Assembly: GCA_965228065.1 (NCBI GenBank)
Contig: OZ245788.1
Span: 2,418,001 to 2,482,000 of the forward strand
Reading direction: 5' to 3'
Length of the DNA stretch: 64,000 bases
DNA from: Sphingobium_A sp965228065
Lineage (GTDB): Bacteria > Pseudomonadota > Alphaproteobacteria > Sphingomonadales > Sphingomonadaceae
The translations under genes were made by a program, and so were the position numbers. The notes under the pieces are model-generated. The model was not told the DNA's origin and made no database searches. It was given only the letters and a program-made list of their open reading frames with translations. How positions within the stretch are numbered: the first letter of the stretch is position 1; the number at the start of each line of letters is the position of its first letter. Below, piece by piece: positions 31,518 to 40,020 of this stretch.

Positions 31518-32930
31518 ATGACGACGATGGTTCCCACTTTCGGCGAGGCCTATTACCTCAGTGAGTGGCTTATCCGGCTGGCAATGCTGGCGATTGTGCC
31601 GTTCCGGCGCAATCCGGCGGCCACGCGCAGCTGGTTGCTGCTGATCTTCTTCCTGCCGGTGCCCGGGCTGCTGCTGTTCCTGGCGATCGGCACACCAAAA
31701 TTTCCCAAGTGGCGCGCCACCCGCTTTGCCGCGCTCGCGCCTTTCTTTTCCGATCTTGCCGAACGTCTTGTGTTGACGATGCCCGATCCTTCGCCGGCGG
31801 CTGGCGATGTCGCCGCGCTGGCCGGCCGGCTGGGCCGGCTACCGGCGATCGGTGGGAACGCCGTCACGTTCCTCGACGATTATGACGCAACGATCGACCG
31901 GCTGATCGCCGATATCGATGCCGCCCAGCTTCACGTCCGCCTGCTTGTCTACATCTTCGCCGACGACGCAAGCGGGCAGAAGGTGATCGCGGCGCTCGGT
32001 CGCGCCGTCGCGCGCGGCATTCCCTGCCATGCGCTGATCGATCCGGTCGGCTCGAACCAATGGTTGCGCGGCGCGGTGCGCGGTCTGGCCGCCGCGGGAG
32101 TCGAGGTGCGCACGGCATTGCCGTTCCGGCTGTGGCGCGCGCGAACGCGGCGCGACATGCGCAATCATCGCAAGCTGTTTCTGATCGATGGCACAGTCGG
32201 TTATGTCGGCTCGCAGAACATCGTCGACAAGGATTTCAGGCCCGGCATCGTCAATCGCGAACTGGTGGTGCGTGTTACCGGCCCGGCAGTTGCGGGGATG
32301 ACCGCCATCTTCCTGTCGGACTGGTATCTGGAAACCGAGCAGCTGCTCGATCGCAACCCGATGATCCCGGAGGCGACGGGCAAGGCCACGCTGCAGGTGC
32401 TTCCCAGCGGCGCAGACTATCCGGTGGAGGGTTTCCGGACCTTGCTGGTCTGGCAGATCCATCAGGCCCGCACCCGCGTGGTGATCGTCACGCCTTATCT
32501 GATCCCGGACGAAGGGCTGCTCGGCGCGCTCAGGACCGCAGTGTTGCGCGGGGTCGAGATCGATCTGGTGGTCTCGGCGGTGGTCGACCAGAAGCTCGTG
32601 AACCTTGCCCAATCCTCCTATTACGGAGAATTGATGGCGAGCGGCGTCCGCATCCATCGCTATCGCGATCATCTTCTCCACGCGAAGAATGTCAGCATCG
32701 ACGATCGGCTCGGCATTGTCGGATCGAGTAATGTCGACATCCGGTCGTTCGAACTCAACGAGGAAGTCAGTCTGTTGCTGTTCGATGCGGAGAGCATCGC
32801 CGCGCTTCGGCAGATCCAGCACGGCTATCTCGCCGCAAGCGACGAGATTTCGCGGGATGCGTGGCGGGGCAGGGGCCGACTGCGCAAACTTGCCGAAAAT
32901 GGCGCGCGGCTGGTCAGCCCCCTGTTGTGA
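31518..32930 (+). CDS. cls: Cardiolipin synthase (phospholipase D superfamily)
   Basis: This 470-residue membrane enzyme has two N-terminal membrane segments (about 15-30 and 39-57). Two HKD phospholipase D motifs follow: HRKLFLID at 217-224 and HAKNVSID starting at His388. Each is followed by GSxN (VGYVGSQN, LGIVGSSN). It makes cardiolipin from two phosphatidylglycerol molecules or from PG and PE. The length fits the ClsA type. It stands alone; the convergent neighbour on the other strand begins 23 bp after its stop. Confidence 0.9.
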   Translation: MTTMVPTFGEAYYLSEWLIRLAMLAIVPFRRNPAATRSWLLLIFFLPVPGLLLFLAIGTPKFPKWRATRFAALAPFFSDLAERLVLTMPDPSPAAGDVAALAGRLGRLPAIGGNAVTFLDDYDATIDRLIADIDAAQLHVRLLVYIFADDASGQKVIAALGRAVARGIPCHALIDPVGSNQWLRGAVRGLAAAGVEVRTALPFRLWRARTRRDMRNHRKLFLIDGTVGYVGSQNIVDKDFRPGIVNRELVVRVTGPAVAGMTAIFLSDWYLETEQLLDRNPMIPEATGKATLQVLPSGADYPVEGFRTLLVWQIHQARTRVVIVTPYLIPDEGLLGALRTAVLRGVEIDLVVSAVVDQKLVNLAQSSYYGELMASGVRIHRYRDHLLHAKNVSIDDRLGIVGSSNVDIRSFELNEEVSLLLFDAESIAALRQIQHGYLAASDEISRDAWRGRGRLRKLAENGARLVSPLL

Positions 32931-32952
32931 TGGAAGGCCTGGCGTGCCCCGA

Positions 32953-33798
32953 TCAGAAGCGCCGGTGATCGCGGCCGTCGATCCGGTCGCAGCTTCCCCT
33001 GAATGCATAATTCCCGGTACCGCGGATCGAGATGCGGCCGCTGCGCCGATCGATCGTAACCCGGGGCTTGTTGAGGCCGTTCAGCCGGTAGGTGGCCGAG
33101 ATTTGGTCGCGGCCGGACGAGACGTTGGTGAGATCCCACCAGGCGCCATCGCCGCGCGAGTGGATCGGCGGGACCAGTTTGCGCGGCAGCCGGATGCGGC
33201 CGCCGCCATTCCAGATCTGGATGGTCACCGACGCATCGAATTCCTGCGAGGAGAGTTCGGTGCGATTGCCGTAGTCATAACGGTCGCGCCGGTCGTTCCA
33301 GGTCCAGCCATAGCGTGTCGCGAGCGCCGGGCGCTGGCCCTCGCCGAAACAGACCAAACCCAAGTCGATCTGGCGTCCACCGGCCCAGCCGGAGTCGCCG
33401 CCCCCCGGTCGATCGGGCCGATCCGGGCGATAGCCCGGATCCGGGCGAGAACCGGGATCGGGACGATAGCCAGGATCGGGCCTGTAGCCGGGATCGCGAT
33501 CGCCGCCGCCGCGCCGGCAGTCCGGCTCGGGTACGCTCACGATCGACTCATAGCGTCCGTTGACCGTGGCGACGGTGATGCAGCTACGCCGGTTGGCATT
33601 CCACCAGGTCGTCCATTTGCGGTCGTCGCCCGTCTGGGTCGAGACCTGGGTGTAGCCGCGGACTGCAAACTGCCCCTCAGCCTGACCCGCGCGCGCGCCG
33701 ATCAGGTCGCGCATGTCGTTGGGAGTGGATTGGGCGATCGCCATCGCACCACATGCCAGCGCCGATCCCGCAAGAGTAATCAAAACGACGGTGCGCAT
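32953..33798 (-). CDS. Hypothetical secreted protein with DPGYRP hexapeptide repeats
   Basis: This 281-residue protein has a signal peptide (MRTVVLITLAGSALACGAMA). The first domain contains VSTQTGDDRKWTTWWNANRR. A linker at residues 102-131 holds four hexapeptide units DPGYRP/DPGSRP. A second domain (about 140-265) contains ATRYGWTWNDRRDRYDYGNR and RIRLPRKLVPPIH. Both halves have cysteines (Cys73 and Cys94; Cys150 and the C-terminal one) suggesting disulfides. I do not recognise a named family. The start ATG at 33798 opens the signal peptide. Confidence 0.65.
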   Translation of the reverse strand: MRTVVLITLAGSALACGAMAIAQSTPNDMRDLIGARAGQAEGQFAVRGYTQVSTQTGDDRKWTTWWNANRRSCITVATVNGRYESIVSVPEPDCRRGGGDRDPGYRPDPGYRPDPGSRPDPGYRPDRPDRPGGGDSGWAGGRQIDLGLVCFGEGQRPALATRYGWTWNDRRDRYDYGNRTELSSQEFDASVTIQIWNGGGRIRLPRKLVPPIHSRGDGAWWDLTNVSSGRDQISATYRLNGLNKPRVTIDRRSGRISIRGTGNYAFRGSCDRIDGRDHRRF

Positions 33799-34036
33799 GG
33801 CAGTGGTCCTTGTCCGATATCGTCCGGATATTAGCCCCGATCGGCAAGGCGGGCAATCGTGGGCGCGGCTATGACTTGGCGATCGGGGACACTCGTCCTG
33901 TCGCAAATCCCGTCATTGCGAAATGATGCCTAGGGCGGATCTTGTCGCGCATGCTATCATGCCGGCATCACCCGATCTGTTCTCAGGCATCTCGTGACCG
34001 AGGGACCAACGTGCTCTCGCCTGCAGGCGGAGATGC

Positions 34037-34219
34037 ATGATGGGACGATTTTCCTTTTCGTGGCGAAAAGCCAGACCGCTTGTCCCCGAGGCGGAGAATG
34101 CGGGCAGCCGATATCATCGGATCATGCTGCGCACCGAGCCGCGTGGCCGCGCCGAAACCGACTCCGCCGATCGCCGCGCGATCGAGCGCTGGGCGAATGA
34201 GGGCGGGGCGCCGAGATGA
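34037..34219 (+). CDS. Small hypothetical protein, first gene of kinase operon
   Basis: This 60-residue basic protein starts MMGRFSFSWRKARPLVPEAE and ends ADRRAIERWANEGGAPR. GGCGGAG lies 4 bases before the start and the TGA overlaps the next ATG (ATGA). There is no signal peptide or membrane segment. It is the first of three genes joined by ATGA overlaps that lead to a sensor kinase. I assign no function. Confidence 0.55.
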   Translation: MMGRFSFSWRKARPLVPEAENAGSRYHRIMLRTEPRGRAETDSADRRAIERWANEGGAPR

Positions 34220-34455
34220 TGGATGCCGAATTCGGTCAAGACGACGGAACAGAGCCGTTTGGAACCTGGCTGCTGGCGCAGACTGCGCGCGAAGGCTGGA
34301 TCGGCGATCTTGCTGCCGCCGCGAAGGCTGATCGCGGCTTTCCGCGCGACGGCGATCCCGATGCCGTACGTGGCCGCCTGAACGAGAAGCAGGCCGAAAG
34401 CGACATGTTCGAAGCCGTCGACGCGGCTGAGTGCGTCTGGCGAGACGAGGCATGA
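34216..34455 (+). CDS. YozE SAM-like domain small protein
   Basis: This 79-residue soluble protein has the YozE pattern: FGTWLLAQTAREGWIGDLAA, then DRGFPRDGDPDAVR, and a last helix ending DAAECVWRDEA. YozE-like proteins are small helical proteins of unknown role. It overlaps both neighbours by 4 bp, which argues for stoichiometric coexpression with the kinase. Confidence 0.7.
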   Translation: MMDAEFGQDDGTEPFGTWLLAQTAREGWIGDLAAAAKADRGFPRDGDPDAVRGRLNEKQAESDMFEAVDAAECVWRDEA

Positions 34456-35534
34456 TTCACCCGGCGCGCACGCTCGACGAAGCGAGAATCCTGGCGCAGG
34501 CGATCGTCAACACGATCCGCGAACCTCTGCTGGTGCTCGACGCCGAGCTTCGCGTGCTCGCGGCCAGTCGATCCTTCTATGAGACCTTCAAGGTCGACGA
34601 AGCCCATACCGAGGGCTGCATGCTCTATGCGCTCGGCGACGGTCAGTGGGACATTCCCGCGCTGCGCCGGTTGATGGAGACGATCATTCCCGATCAGGTG
34701 GCGATGGACGGGTTCGAGGTGACGCATGATTTTCCGTCGATCGGCCACCGCGTCATGCTGCTGAATGCGCGCAAGGTGGTCTATCAGGACAGCGAGGACA
34801 TCACGATCCTGCTCGCATTCCAGGACGTCACCGCGCGCCGCCTGATCGAGCGGGAGAAGCAGGACATATTGGAGCAGGCGCAGGAACTGCTGCGCCAGAA
34901 CGAGATCCTGCTTGAGGAGATGCGCCATCGTGTCGCCAACAGCCTTCAGATCATCGCTGGAATATTGCTGCTGAAAGCGCGCGCCGTCTCGTCGGAGGAA
35001 ACGCGGCATCATCTGGAAGACGCGCATCAGCGCGTCATGTCGGTCGCTGCCGTCCAGCAGCATCTCCATACTGTCGAGGGTGTCGAGCGGGTGGAAGTGG
35101 GTAGCTATCTGACGAAATTGTGTGCCGGGCTGGCCGCATCGATGGTCGGCGAAACCAGGCCGGTCGAGATCCGGGTGATGTCTCAGGAGAGCATGATTGC
35201 GTCCGCGGCCGCGGTCAGCCTGGGCCTGATGGTGACCGAACTGGTGATCAACGCGCTCAAATATGCGTTTCCCGATCGCAAGGTCGGGGCATTGATCCTC
35301 GTCACCTACGAGGCCAATGCGCTGGATTGGAAGCTGGTCGTATCGGACAATGGCATCGGCGGGGAGGTCGGCGCGGGCGCATCCGCCAATGCAGCGAGCG
35401 GCCTGGGCACGGCGATCGTCAAGGCGCTCTCCCGCCAGCTCGACGCGCGGCTGGAGCAGACGAGTAGCACCAAGGGGCTGACTGTCTCGATCACACGTGC
35501 CTCCTTCACGTCGCAAATGCCGCAGGCTATCTGA
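34452..35534 (+). CDS. PAS sensor histidine kinase, HWE/HisKA_2 type
   Basis: This 360-residue cytoplasmic kinase has an N-terminal PAS domain at about residues 10-125 (ILAQAIVNTIREPLLVLDAE). Next comes a coiled linker with a HisKA_2 H-box: MRHRVANSLQIIAGILLLKA. The ATPase domain has the N-box VTELVINALKYAFPD and G-box VVSDNGIGGE, then GLGTAIVKAL. There is no membrane segment. Kinases of this family often feed the PhyR general stress response in alphaproteobacteria, which is a possibility, not shown here. The start overlaps the previous stop by ATGA. A lactate/malate dehydrogenase-like gene follows after 5 bp. Confidence 0.9.
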   Translation: MIHPARTLDEARILAQAIVNTIREPLLVLDAELRVLAASRSFYETFKVDEAHTEGCMLYALGDGQWDIPALRRLMETIIPDQVAMDGFEVTHDFPSIGHRVMLLNARKVVYQDSEDITILLAFQDVTARRLIEREKQDILEQAQELLRQNEILLEEMRHRVANSLQIIAGILLLKARAVSSEETRHHLEDAHQRVMSVAAVQQHLHTVEGVERVEVGSYLTKLCAGLAASMVGETRPVEIRVMSQESMIASAAAVSLGLMVTELVINALKYAFPDRKVGALILVTYEANALDWKLVVSDNGIGGEVGAGASANAASGLGTAIVKALSRQLDARLEQTSSTKGLTVSITRASFTSQMPQAI

Positions 35535-35539
35535 CAGCA

Positions 35540-36484
35540 ATGCCTGCCAGCGAGCGCATTGTCATTGTTGGTGCCGGCCATGTCGGCGCGACCGCCGCTT
35601 ATGCGCTGATGTTGCGCGCGCTATTCCGTGAAATCATCCTGATCGACAGCGATCCGCAGCGCGCTGAGGCCGAGGCCGAAGATCTCGCCGACGCGAACGC
35701 GCTGGCCCGTCCGGCAATCATTCGCGCCGGCGATTATGCCGATGCGGCTGGGGCGAGCATTGCCGTCATCACTGCGGGCGCCGCAACCCATGGCGACGAG
35801 AGCCGCCTGTCGGTCGCCGCGCGCAGCGAAGAAATCGTCCGCCAATGCGTTGCCGGACTGATCGGCGCCGGATTCGGCGGGGTGATTGTCGTCGCGGCCA
35901 ATCCGGTCGACCTTATGGCGCTGGCCGCGTTCGAAGCCTCCGGTTTCCCTGCGAACCGGGTCATCGGCACGGGCACGCTTCTGGACTCGAGCCGGCTGCG
36001 CCAGACGATCGCCGGCAGGTTGGGCGTCGCTCCCGGCGATGTCGATGCGATGATCCTGGGTGAGCATGGCGACAGCTCGGTCGCGGCACTGTCCACCGCG
36101 CGGATCGGTGGCCTGACGATCGAGCAATTCGCATCGCATCCCGGCAAGCTTGGCGCTGACGATCTGCTCGACGAAGTGCGCCGCGCCGGATACCGGATCA
36201 TCGGCGGCAAGGGCTATACATCCTATGGTATCGCCACCGCGATCGTCCGCATCTGCGAAGCGATCCTGCGCGACGAGCATGCGGTGCTGCCCGTCTCGAC
36301 GTTGCTGACCGGGCAGTTCTGCATCGACGGCTTGTATCTGAGCCTGCCTTGCGTGCTCGGCGGCGCGGGGGTGGAGCGCGTGTTGACGCCCGATCTCGAC
36401 GACGAGGAGGCTGCGGCGCTCCGGGCATCGGCCGAAGCAATCCGCGCGGCGCTGGGCACGATCGGAGCGTCGGCCGCACGCTGA
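35540..36484 (+). CDS. L-lactate/malate dehydrogenase family NAD-dependent oxidoreductase
   Basis: This is a 314-residue protein with the nucleotide-binding GAGHVGATAA at residues 11-20, LIDSD at 34-38 (acidic end of strand 2, NAD preference), GTGTLLDSSRLR at about 143-154, and the catalytic histidine in GEHGDS (His176). The mobile loop is ATHGDESRL, so Arg89 replaces the usual position for carboxylate binding. The shape fits L-lactate dehydrogenase more than malate dehydrogenase. It is the last gene of the kinase operon; the start is 5 bases after the kinase stop. Confidence 0.8.
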   Translation: MPASERIVIVGAGHVGATAAYALMLRALFREIILIDSDPQRAEAEAEDLADANALARPAIIRAGDYADAAGASIAVITAGAATHGDESRLSVAARSEEIVRQCVAGLIGAGFGGVIVVAANPVDLMALAAFEASGFPANRVIGTGTLLDSSRLRQTIAGRLGVAPGDVDAMILGEHGDSSVAALSTARIGGLTIEQFASHPGKLGADDLLDEVRRAGYRIIGGKGYTSYGIATAIVRICEAILRDEHAVLPVSTLLTGQFCIDGLYLSLPCVLGGAGVERVLTPDLDDEEAAALRASAEAIRAALGTIGASAAR

Positions 36485-36548
36485 GCCGAAAAGCATTTCG
36501 CCGCCGGCGCCCCAAGGCCTTATGCCATGCGCAGAACGGAGATTCGCC

Positions 36549-38045
36549 ATGGTCCGGTATCTGCTTGTTGCATCCGCCATCGTCGCACTTGCCGCCCCCA
36601 TGGTCGTGCCCGCCCAGGATGCGGGACTGCCGTTCGAGAGCGTGCAGCCCGACCTGTTCGAGATGCCCGGTTCGCTGGTCAATGCCTGGGCGGATTTCGA
36701 CCGCGATGAAGATCTCGATCTTGCCGTATCGGGCAAGACCGGAGAAGTCCGCCTGTACCGCAACGATGGCGGGCGCTTCGTCTCGGTCGGCGCGACGCTG
36801 GGGCTGCCGACCGGTGGCTATCCGATCAATTCGCTCGCCTGGGGCGATTATGACGGCGATGGCTGGCCGGACCTCCAGGCCGGGCCGACCGACAAGGCGA
36901 ACCTGTCGCTGGTGTTCCGCAATTTGCGTGGCCGCAAATTCGCGAATGTCGCCGCAGCGATCGGGCTGACCATGCCCGGGCGTTCGGCGCGGCACACCAA
37001 CTGGATCGATTTCGACAATGACGGCGATCTGGATCTCTATGCGACCGATCGTGCGGGCGAGAACAGGCTGTACCGCAATGATGGGGGCGTTTTCACGCAA
37101 CTGCCCTCCGCTCAGGCACCCGCCGATACGCGCCCGACCGTCGGCGCATGCTGGTTCGACTATGATCGCGACGGCGATCTCGACGTGTTCCTCGCCAATC
37201 AGGCGGGCGCGACCGATGCGCTCTACCGCAATGACGGCGATCATTTCACCGACGTCGCGGCGCAGCTCGGCATCGATCATCCCGGCCGCGACAAGAGCGA
37301 GGGCGGGGTGGGTTGCGCGGTCGGCGATTATGACAATGACGGCCATCTCGACATTTTCGTCCCCAATTACGGGCATAATTCGCTGTATCGCGGCGGCGCG
37401 GACGGCCGCTTCACCGATGTTGCACCGGCGCTCGGGCTCGCCTTGGAGAACCATGCGGTGGGCGCGGGCTGGGGCGATTACGACAATGACGGGCTCAGCG
37501 ACCTGATGGTCACCTCGTACGTCGGCGGATCGGGGGTGCAGGAGCCGAAGGATGCATTGTTCCGCAATCGCGGCCCGGCCGGCTTCGTCGATGTGCTGGC
37601 GAGCGGCGGGATCGTCAACGCGTCGGACCATGGCGTGCAATGGATCGATTACGACCGCGACGGCGCTCTCGATCTGTCGCTGACCAAGGGCTTCGGCAAG
37701 ACCGGCAGCCACCAAGTCTTCCGCAACATCATCGGCAAGCCCGCGGCGCGGCGCTCGCTGAGCGTGCTGGTGCTGGACGCCACGGGGCTGGTCGTCCGCC
37801 CCGGCGCGGAAGTGCGGCTGTACGACGCGAAGGGCCGCATCCTCGCCACGCGGCTGGTGGAGACCGCGGGGGGCTATTCCAGCCAGTCGGCCGGGCCGGT
37901 CCATTTCGGGCTGGCGTCGCTCGATCCGGTCACGGTCGAAGTGACCTTCATGGGTAAGGCTGGTCGGCATGTCGTACAGCGCACGGGCGTGCGTCCATCG
38001 ACCTATGCGGGGCGTTCGTTGGTGGTGAAGGACAGGCCGGAGTAG
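36549..38045 (+). CDS. FG-GAP/VCBS repeat protein (CRTAC1/ASPIC-UnbV type), secreted
   Basis: This 498-residue protein has a signal peptide (MVRYLLVASAIVALAAPMVV). It has at least seven FG-GAP-like units with calcium-binding DxDxDG loops (ADFDRDEDLDL, GDYDGDGWPD, IDFDNDGDLDL, FDYDRDGDLDVF, GDYDNDGHLDIF, GDYDNDGLSDL, IDYDRDGALDL). The C-terminal region reads GAEVRLYDAKGRILATRLVE and VETAGGYSSQS, as in ASPIC/UnbV domains. It forms a beta-propeller probably exposed in the periplasm or on the surface. The ATG at 36549 has CGGAGA 8 bases upstream; a start at 36522 is also in frame. Confidence 0.85.
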   Translation: MVRYLLVASAIVALAAPMVVPAQDAGLPFESVQPDLFEMPGSLVNAWADFDRDEDLDLAVSGKTGEVRLYRNDGGRFVSVGATLGLPTGGYPINSLAWGDYDGDGWPDLQAGPTDKANLSLVFRNLRGRKFANVAAAIGLTMPGRSARHTNWIDFDNDGDLDLYATDRAGENRLYRNDGGVFTQLPSAQAPADTRPTVGACWFDYDRDGDLDVFLANQAGATDALYRNDGDHFTDVAAQLGIDHPGRDKSEGGVGCAVGDYDNDGHLDIFVPNYGHNSLYRGGADGRFTDVAPALGLALENHAVGAGWGDYDNDGLSDLMVTSYVGGSGVQEPKDALFRNRGPAGFVDVLASGGIVNASDHGVQWIDYDRDGALDLSLTKGFGKTGSHQVFRNIIGKPAARRSLSVLVLDATGLVVRPGAEVRLYDAKGRILATRLVETAGGYSSQSAGPVHFGLASLDPVTVEVTFMGKAGRHVVQRTGVRPSTYAGRSLVVKDRPE

Positions 38046-38094
38046 CGCACTGAACCTGCTCCGTGACACTGAAGATGCCTGAGTACTTGCGACT

Positions 38095-38529
38095 TCAGCT
38101 GTTCGGAAAAGCCCCTGGCGGAATCGCTTCCTCACCTTTTGCGGTGATCGACAGAATATAGAATGAGCCGCCTCTTTCTGTTGGGGGCGCGTAATTCGTT
38201 TCGTCCTTCACGACCGCCAGAGCGTCTTCGAGCGGCATCGCCTCTGCCGTGCGAGCATGTTTCCACGCCGTTATCTCGAGTGTCGTAAGATAACCGCCCG
38301 CGACGAGCGGCACCAGCAATGCAATGGCTTCGGCAACCGTTTCCGGAGGCTGTCTCCACGGAATTTCCCAGAGCCCCCGCCAGTCTTCGTAGCAGTCTTC
38401 CAGAAGGCTCGTCTCCGCAGGTCCCATGCGCATTGTTCGAGCCTCCTCAGGATCCGCCGCAGTGACATGCCACGGTGCGCTGTGAAGCGCCAATTTATGA
38501 ACGGCATCTCCATCACTTGCGGCTGACAT
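38095..38529 (-). CDS. Hypothetical protein
   Basis: This is a soluble protein of 144 residues (MSAASDGDAVHKLALHSAPW ... AKGEEAIPPGAFPNS). I do not recognise a family. Base composition is lower in GC than its neighbours, and arginine is spelled with AGA/AGG more often than usual here, so the gene may be transferred. The frame is open to ATG 38595, which would overlap the DUF2236 start by 16 bp. The start at 38529 has GGGGGC upstream and gives no overlap, so it is preferred with low certainty. Confidence 0.55.
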   Translation of the reverse strand: MSAASDGDAVHKLALHSAPWHVTAADPEEARTMRMGPAETSLLEDCYEDWRGLWEIPWRQPPETVAEAIALLVPLVAGGYLTTLEITAWKHARTAEAMPLEDALAVVKDETNYAPPTERGGSFYILSITAKGEEAIPPGAFPNS

Positions 38530-38579
38530 CGGAAGCCCCCACTCTCCATACTGAAAGTTGCCAAGGGAGCCGTCTGCCA

Positions 38580-39434
38580 GTGGGCGTCCAACCATTATCG
38601 CTGACCAGCTATGCGCGCCAGGCGATCGTCGGGCGGGTGCGTCGGGTGTTCAACGATCAGGCGCGCGGTGAACAGCCCGTCGTGCGAAGCGATGACGGGC
38701 TGTTCGGACCGGATACCGTGCTGTGGCGGGTCCATGGCGACGTGACCACGATGATGGTCGGCGGCGTCGCGGCGCTGCTGCTCCAGATGCTGCACCCGGC
38801 AGTGCTGGCGGGGGTGTGGGATCATTCCAACTTTCGCCACGATATGCTCGGCCGGTTGCGTCGCACCGCGCGCTTCATCGCGCTGACCAGCTATGGCGCG
38901 CGCGAAGAGGCGGAGGCGGCGATCGCGCGCGTGCGTGATGTTCATCTGGCGGTGCGGGGCACGCTGCCTGACGGCACGGCCTATGCCGCCGACGATCCCC
39001 GGCTGCTCGCCTGGGTACATGTGACCGAGGCGATCAGCTTTCTCGACGCCTGGATCCGCTATGGCGAACCCGGCATGACGATGGCGGATCAGGATCGCTA
39101 TTTTGCCGAGATGGCGCGTATCGCCGACGCACTGGGTGCCGATCCGGTGCCGCGCACACGCGCCGCGGCCGAAGCGCTCGTCCTGGATATGCGCGGCGAT
39201 CTGACCGTTACCGCGCGGACGCGAGAGGTTTCGCGACTGGTGCTCGGTCAGCGGCCACCGAGCCTGTCCGCACTGCCGATCCAGGCGATGACATTCCAGG
39301 CGGCAGTCGACTTGCTGCCCGCTTGGGCGCGCGAGATGCATGGGCTGAGCAGCCCCACGCTCACCCGCCCGCTGGTACGCGCGGGAACGACGGGGCTGGC
39401 GCGCACGTTACGCTGGGCGTTCGCGGTCGGCTGA
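38580..39434 (+). CDS. Oxygenase MpaB family protein (DUF2236)
   Basis: This is a 284-residue protein. The DUF2236 signature runs FGPDTVLWRVHGDVTTMMVG, LLLQMLHPAVLAGVWDHSNF and later YAADDPRLLAWVHVTEAISF, giving the histidines that hold the b-type haem in the latex-oxygenase-related family. The start is a GTG at 38580 with AAGGGAG at 38563-38569; no in-frame ATG fits. Members are redox enzymes of unknown substrate. It is read away from the hypothetical gene on the minus strand and ends 5 bp before a convergent acetyltransferase gene. Confidence 0.85.
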   Translation: MGVQPLSLTSYARQAIVGRVRRVFNDQARGEQPVVRSDDGLFGPDTVLWRVHGDVTTMMVGGVAALLLQMLHPAVLAGVWDHSNFRHDMLGRLRRTARFIALTSYGAREEAEAAIARVRDVHLAVRGTLPDGTAYAADDPRLLAWVHVTEAISFLDAWIRYGEPGMTMADQDRYFAEMARIADALGADPVPRTRAAAEALVLDMRGDLTVTARTREVSRLVLGQRPPSLSALPIQAMTFQAAVDLLPAWAREMHGLSSPTLTRPLVRAGTTGLARTLRWAFAVG

Positions 39435-39439
39435 CCGCT

Positions 39440-39868
39440 CTATCGGCGAAGATGAAGCAGCGGGTAGGGGCGCCCCGCATCGTCGAGCGGCGAGCGATCG
39501 AAACGGACAAAGCCCAGCCGCTCGTAGAAGCCGATCGCGCCGTCATTCTGTTCGTTGACGTCCACAGTGAGCGTGCCGGCCGTGCGCGTGGCATGATCCA
39601 CCAGCGCGCGTCCGATGCCGCGGCCGTGCCGGCCGGGTGCGACGAACAATGAATCGATATGCGCGACGGACATTCCCATGAACGCGGCCGGCAGTCCGCT
39701 TTCGTCGTCGATCACCCAAAGGGCGGCGCTCGTGACATAGGGGCGCACCTCCGCCGAGATCGCGTCGAAATCCTGGGGACTCAGGAAATCATGTGTCGCC
39801 TTCACGGCGTCATGCCAGATCCGGAACAACTGGTCGGCATCGGCGGGAGTGGAGAGTCTTGCAGTCAT
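39440..39868 (-). CDS. GNAT family N-acetyltransferase (YjaB-like)
   Basis: This 142-residue protein begins MTARLSTPADADQLFRIWHD, contains THDFLSPQDFDAI and has the acetyl-CoA loop FVAPGRHGRGIGRALVDHA. It ends with GFYERLGFVRFDRSPLD. This matches E. coli YjaB-type acetyltransferases with unknown target. The open frame continues to 40003, but the ATG at 39868 is the family start. It is convergent with the DUF2236 gene. Confidence 0.85.
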   Translation of the reverse strand: MTARLSTPADADQLFRIWHDAVKATHDFLSPQDFDAISAEVRPYVTSAALWVIDDESGLPAAFMGMSVAHIDSLFVAPGRHGRGIGRALVDHATRTAGTLTVDVNEQNDGAIGFYERLGFVRFDRSPLDDAGRPYPLLHLRR

Positions 39869-40020
39869 CAAGATGCTGATAATCCATCCCCGGGGCGTCG
39901 GGCAATCCGCCTTCACGCTCTGCATTGATGACTGGAAATCACAGCTGCTTGTCCCGGTGCAGAAATAGTCGCGGGGGCGGGCGATCCCTACATGCGATGT
40001 CACATCATCGGAGATACGGC

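Noticed and set aside
36198..38135. A 645-codon minus-strand frame opposite the FG-GAP gene
   Set aside because: Antisense shadow of calcium-binding repeats; no domains or start signals.
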